Of a stretch of 64,000 bases of DNA, positions 59,144 through 64,000 are shown in pieces. Origin of the DNA: Closterium sp. Naga37s-1 (lineage: Eukaryota > Streptophyta > Zygnematophyceae > Desmidiales > Closteriaceae); assembly GCA_947471745.1 (NCBI GenBank), contig CANJKZ010000093.1, forward strand, positions 811,501-875,500. Direction: 5' to 3'. The first letter of the stretch is position 1, and each line of letters starts with the position of its first letter. The translations under genes and the position numbers were made by a program. A model generated the notes under the pieces. The model made no database searches, had not been told where the DNA came from, and saw only the letters and a list, made by a program, of their open reading frames with translations.

Positions 59144-60985
59144 GGCCGCTCGACGCTGCGCGAATGTGAGATTATATAAGAGCAACGACGGCGCGTGCAA
59201 TTCTGACGGTGACGGTAATGTCGCGCGTGGCTTTTGCAATTCGACCTGACGCGCGTGGACTAGCAGGACTCAAGATGAGGTGCCTGGGTTGGCGAATCTA
59301 AGGCGGCTTCACACGGATTCGGCCTAAGCGCTCCGGAGCTGTTTCTGAATCGAAGGGACCCACGCACAGCACGGCGACAACGATCGCGACGGCAGCGGCA
59401 GCGGCGACGTCGACGGAAGTGGCATTGACTCAACTACGGAAAAATGCTCCCTTGCTGCTGCGCAAGCAGAACAAGGGCAGGTATAGTTGCGATTCGCAAC
59501 TGCAGCTGTGGCTGAGCGGAATAAGAATCCTACATGCGAGCTCGCGGTGTGCTGATCACATGACGTGGAGTTATGGCCGTGGCTAGCCGTGGCTGGCCGT
59601 GGCGGCGTGGTATGAATGTAAAGCGAGAATTGGCTGGCTGGATAAGCGGACGGGGACCGTGGGATTCAATCCAAGGCCAGTGGGGGGACACGCTGGTGAA
59701 GGCAGGGGCGGTGCAGTGCAGTGCAGGAGAAGCAGGCAGAGCTGTCTCGGAAAAATCGAGGTTCGGATGGGTTGGGAGGGAGGTTGGGCGGAGGAGGGAG
59801 AATATCGAGGGAGCTCAGGAGGGGACTGTGGGGACCAGCTCCCTCGACAGAGTCACCTCGGCTGGCTTGTGATTGGATCCACCAGCACTACCCCACGCCT
59901 ATTGAATTTTAACCTGTCAATCAAACTAAACCTGAGAGGAAAGTTATGATTTCTCTGTAGCTGGATGAACGACCCTCGTTTGTGACCCAAACTCTTCTGC
60001 TTATAGCGGATACACCGAAGAATATTCCCGCTAGTGGGTGCCCCATCGTCGTCGTACAAATCTGTCGGTCCGCTCCCCAAGCTCTAGGATGCATGCAACG
60101 TGCAGAGCTACAGGTTCTCCCCGCACACCTTAGTGCGCAGCTTTTGCTGCACTGTCATGTTACAGTATCCATGGCACCTCCTTTTTGATAACCGCGCTTT
60201 GGTTCACTGTCTCGAAGCCGTGACTTGCTCGCTCACTAGAATTTCCGGTCTGGCCTCCGCTTCTTTGGCCAATTGGTCTAGTTTCCGCTAGAAGAGCAGA
60301 AGCACGCTTGGTGAAGTAGGTTCCATGGATCGGTTATTTTGTTCTTAGGATCGGGATTGCATGGCCTGGCTGGCAAGAGAGGCGTCACTTTCTTCTTGAT
60401 ACTGTTTATTTTTTCCCTCGCTCCGATCTGACAGCGTGCGCCACCACTCGCGATCGTCCAATCCGACCGCCGGAACGGCTCAGATCAACCCTGATACGAC
60501 GTGCAGTCGGCACATCAGACTTGCAGCAACGCCCCCCCTCCAGTAGCTTCTTCTGACGTAACCTCGGGCCAATCGCGATGCAATAACGGCAGCGTCAGGA
60601 TCAGCATCAAGGCGTTATTGTGTCCTAAGGGCAGAAGATAGGCCAAGTTTCTGAGTTTCTTCCTGAATTGCGGCGTGACCTGTCGAATTACCGCGTACTG
60701 GATAGGCGCGCAGAGGCTACGTTCTAGTCATACCCTAACGATCTACCAGCGTAGAATCTATTATCAAATAGCGCGCAGCGTCATACCTGGCAGGCTCCAC
60801 GCGTCAATCCCTAGACGGCGGTGCGTGTGGTCCGCCCTCGTCCCTTCCTCCCGCTCTAAATTCCATCACTGCGAGTCCTCTTACGCTCGTCTCCGTCTCC
60901 ATCCTCCCCACCATGATCACCGCCTTCAATCAAACCCTAATCTTCTCCCCATAGTCCACTCTCACCGCCCGTCGCGCGCTCCACC
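59144..60985. other. Divergent intergenic region
   Basis: Shared upstream DNA of LCB1 (-) and the type II membrane protein (+). No gene, tRNA or repeat recognised; open frames of 60-160 codons have no motif. Confidence 0.5.
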
Positions 60986-63353
60986 ATGCGCGGAGGACTC
61001 CCCATCAAGAACACGCCCAGCAAGCAGCGCAAGCCCATACTCCCCAACCACTCCCCGCGGAAGCCGCAACGATCCACCGCGTTTGGTGCCGGCGGGGGGG
61101 GGGGCGGCGGCGGATGGCGGGGAATTTTCAGCATGCGGCGAGTTATGACGGTGTTTCTGGTGGGCGGCGGTTTGGCGTGTTTCACGTCGGTGATCTGCTT
61201 GATGCGCCTGCTGTACAGCGTCGATGCGCCCATGGACCCCTCGCAGCTGCTCGACGCGGCGGCTGCGGCGGGGACTGCGGGCGGGGGGGGCTCGTCCGCG
61301 GATCTGCTGCTGGAGAATGCCGCGCGGCAGCAGCTGCCGTCGCTGTCCATCCGCGCGCTGCACGTGCTGCAGCAAGCGCGCTCGCTCGCCATGGTCACTG
61401 GATTCGGAGAGGTGCGTCTGAGGGCCGAACGAGCGTGCATGAAAAAGAGGGGTTCGTTGGAAGCTGCATGCGTAGCCCTCCCTCCTGCCCCCTCTCCCCC
61501 CTCCTCACACCTCCCTCGCCTTCTTTCTCATTCTGCTCTTCCCCTATCTTTCCCCGTGATTCCGAGAATGTGCGTGACGTTGCCAATTCACTTGGGTCTC
61601 CTTCGCGCCTCGACCTGCGCTTCGTCCCTCCGCTCCTCACGCCCCAATTGGGAGATAAATAACAACTTGTTAGCACAACACCACCACCCCAAACCCACCT
61701 TTCTCCCCACCCTCCTCCCATCCCCTCTCCCCACTCACCCCCGCCCCTTTCCCGCTGCGCCGTTCACCCGTGCGTGGCGCTGGCACGAGCAGGCGCAGCC
61801 GCAACAGGACAAGGCGGTGCCGCCATGCATCCACGTGGATACTGATCTGTTCCCCGCCGCCACCTTCCTGCTCCCTCTCGACCGCTCCATACTCCTCCGC
61901 CCACCTCCATCCTCCTCCCTTCCGGATGCTGCAGATCCATCCCCTTCCTCGTCCTCTTCTTCAGCCTCCTCAGCAGCTGCGCGCCAATTCCCCCGCTCCC
62001 AGCGCATCCGCACGGACTCTCCTGTCCCCGCTACCCCTCTCCCTTCCGCCTCCGCGTCCGCCGGCTCTGCTGGGAACGACTCGCGGGAGTTCACGCTGCT
62101 GTGGCGGGGCGCGCACGGGCTGGTGTGCCGGCGGTGGGCCACAGACGTCCGCGCGCGGATACGGGAGGTGGCGGAGATGAGGGGCACTGGCGGAAGCGGC
62201 GCAGTTTACGTGTCTGTGCTGCTGCAGATGGGGGAGGGACTCAGAGCGGGACTGGGGGCGGGAGTGGGAGCGGGTGGGGGCATTGGGGGCAATGAGACTG
62301 CGGATGCGGGCGAGGGGCAGCGAAGAGAAGGGGAAGGGCAAGAAAGCGTGAAGCGAGAGGGGGCAGAAGGTGACGACAGAAGAGAAGAAGGGAGGACGGG
62401 GACAGGAGCAGTGACAGGAGCAACAACAGGAGCAGCAGCAGGAGCGAGATTGGGAGAGGGAGGTGCAGCAGGAGGAGTAGGGGGGGCGGGAGCAGGGGGG
62501 GGAGCGGAGGAGGCGCCAAGAGAGGGATGGCGGAAGGATTCAGGGGCAATTGAGCGGGGCTTGGTGGAGACCCAGCGCGTGGTGCTGTCTGTGGCGCTGT
62601 GGGGGGACGGGCAGGGGGCAAGGGGAAGTGAAGAGAGCGCGCGGGTGGGGGGCTCGCAGCAGGAGAAGGGAAGTTCTGGGAGGTTTCCTGTGGGGGAGGG
62701 AGGGGAGGCAGGGGAGGAGTTGGTGCGGGTGGGAGCGGTGGGGCAGAGCATTACGAGGCAACGCGATGTGGGGCCGCTGGTGGCACTGGTAAGTGAGTTA
62801 GTGGGGAGAAAGAGTGTGAGCATGGACGCATGGGGTCATGGCAGCATGGGATGTGAGGATCTGAATCTAGCAGAATGAAACTCAATCAGCTCTTTTCAAT
62901 GCGTGCATGGTTTGCTCAAGGAGCTAAGCACACATGTTATCCCGCTCCAACCCCGTGTGCATTATGCCCTGTGCATCAACTCTGTCCCTCCTTTCCACCG
63001 CACCCCACCCCTCTGCAATGCCCCGCACCAGGTGCCTCCATCAGCCCGGTATCTCTCTGTAGACCTCTGCGCACCTCCGTCCTTCCCGATTCTTGGCGAC
63101 CTGCCCCCTGACGCGGCAACAGCAGCAGCAGCAGAAATAGCAGAAACAGCAGAAACTGCTGCCGCTCTTGCTGCTGCCACGGGTGGTGCTGCCAGTGCCA
63201 GCACCGGCGGTGCTGCTGGGGATGGAGTTGGGAAGGGGCCCCGTGGGGCAGTGGCGGCAGGGGGCGTGGCTGTAAAGCTGTCTCTCATGTATCCCACCCA
63301 TGCTTCGCTCCTGGGTCAAGGCTCTCCTGCTGTGCCCAGCAGCGGGGATCAAG
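60986..63353 (+). CDS. Unknown type II membrane protein, 5' part
   Basis: ATG at 60986-60988. Exons read: 60986-61411, 61793-62788 (start could be 61808), 63032-63353, all phase-consistent; the gene continues to the right and no stop was found. A basic, Pro/Lys-rich N-terminus (about 45 residues) precedes a single membrane segment (RRVMTVFLVGGGLACFTSVICLMRLLYS), the layout of Golgi type II proteins. The lumenal part has LLLENAARQQLPSLSIRALHVLQQA, CIHVDTDLFPAATFLLPLDRSIL, FTLLWRGAHGLVCRRWATDVRARIREVAEM and VPPSARYLSVDLCAPPSFPILGDLP, separated by long Gly/Ala/Ser-rich stretches. Glycosyltransferase-like topology is suggestive, but I recognise no catalytic motif and give no function. Confidence 0.6.
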
Positions 63354-63361
63354 GTAGGAGC

Positions 63362-63481
63362 TTTTTGAGTTGACTCAAAGGCGGCAGGGGGCGTGGCTGT
63401 AAAGCTGTCTCTCATGTATCCCACCCATTCTTCTCTCCTGGGTCAAGGCTCGCCTGCTGTGCTCAGCAGCAGGGATCAAGG
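63362..63481 (+). repeat. Copy of exon 3 end of the membrane-protein gene with palindrome
   Basis: The last about 101 bases of the exon (real 63253-63353) plus donor and 8 intron bases (GTAGGAGC) recur at 63381-63481. Between them is TTTTTGAGTTGACTCAAAG (63362-63380). This is the clearest case: exon end, donor, palindrome, broken exon end, same donor. The copy differs at about six positions. Confidence 0.95.
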
Positions 63482-63824
63482 TAGGAGCTTTGTGGGTCAA
63501 AGGGCTTCCTCACTCCCCTCGTGCATTTCCCCTCTCCCTCGCTCCTCTTCACGCTCCCCTCTCCTGTCTCCGCACTCCCTTCTCCCCTCTCTCCTCTTCC
63601 TTCTCTCTCCCCTCTCTTTTCTTCGCTCTCCCTTTTCTCCTTTCCCCTTTCCGCTCTCCTGTCTTCTCTCTTGCCTCTTCAGTTTTTCCTTCACCTCTGC
63701 CCTCTGATCTCTGGTCCCCGCTTCCCACAAAACTGAAGCAACATGGGTTTCTGCTTGTTTGGTGTCACAGAAAGAAATTGTTTTTTTTTGCCAACCTAAT
63801 CCCTTTGTCTTATTTGTGAGCGTA

Positions 63825-63838
63825 GAGACGTCTCAAAA
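63825..63838. repeat. Isolated palindrome half-site
   Basis: GAGACGTCTCAAAA, matching the palindrome family core with centre ACGT; any associated exon copy would lie beyond the recognised exons. Confidence 0.6.
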
Positions 63839-63860
63839 TTCCTCCATCAGGTTTACGGCA

Positions 63861-63917
63861 ACTTCCATGACACTTCCATGACACTTCCATGACACTTCCA
63901 TGACACTTCCATGACAC
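63861..63917. repeat. ACTTCCATGAC 11-bp repeat
   Basis: Five nearly perfect tandem units close to the right edge, presumably intronic. Confidence 0.95.
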
Positions 63918-64000
63918 CTTCCTTATCTCGCCACTTTTTCCTCCCTTCTCCCGCTCCCCTTTCCTTGTGTAGAAAACTCCTCTTATTCCAAGAACTCTAC

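Overview
The window is nuclear DNA of a green-lineage eukaryote. Genes are split by many short GT-AG introns that are strongly pyrimidine-rich on the sense strand. The proteins read as plant or algal: farnesylcysteine lyase with a KDEL end, MCM9, a PAS hybrid histidine kinase, a small transaldolase, an organelle-type cysteinyl-tRNA synthetase and plant-like LCB1. My best guess is a streptophyte (possibly zygnematophycean) alga; this is inference from gene style, not a match to a known genome.

Layout. 1-809 (+): 3' end of prenylcysteine oxidase. 1539-8347 (-): MCM9, about 19 exons. 8934-10469 (-): intronless protein kinase. 11.7-14.4 kb: two LINE-type 3' fragments, a 14-bp minisatellite and a GA tract. 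14986-25121: a hAT DNA transposon with terminal repeats and a perfect 8-bp target duplication, its transposase gene split by a nested, broken Ty1/copia element. 25405-37421 (-): a 12-exon, about 1734-residue hybrid histidine kinase. 40925-44046 (+): transaldolase. 44561-45276: a 716-bp non-autonomous hAT-like element with its own 8-bp target duplication. 45506-47021 (-): one-pass membrane protein with Ala and Ser homopolymers. 47630-53132 (-): cysteinyl-tRNA synthetase. 53658-59143 (-): LCB1 subunit of serine palmitoyltransferase. 60986 onward (+): unknown type II membrane protein, possibly running off the window. The host genes are unrelated housekeeping and signalling genes; nothing suggests an operon-like unit or a gene cluster.

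The most unusual signal is not a gene. In seven of the eight intron-containing genes, introns hold partial copies of the neighbouring exon: one exon end with its splice site, broken off inside the exon. At many broken edges sits a short palindrome of the form TTTTGAG-N4-CTCAAAA (centres TCGA, GCGC, TTGA, ACGT and others). About 21 such exon-end copies are visible, including five in tandem behind the histidine-kinase H-box exon. I know of no described element with this structure. It could be a recurrent duplication process, a tiny mobile element, or a source of alternative splice sites.

Exon limits were read by eye from splice consensus, reading phase and family similarity, so single-base errors are possible.
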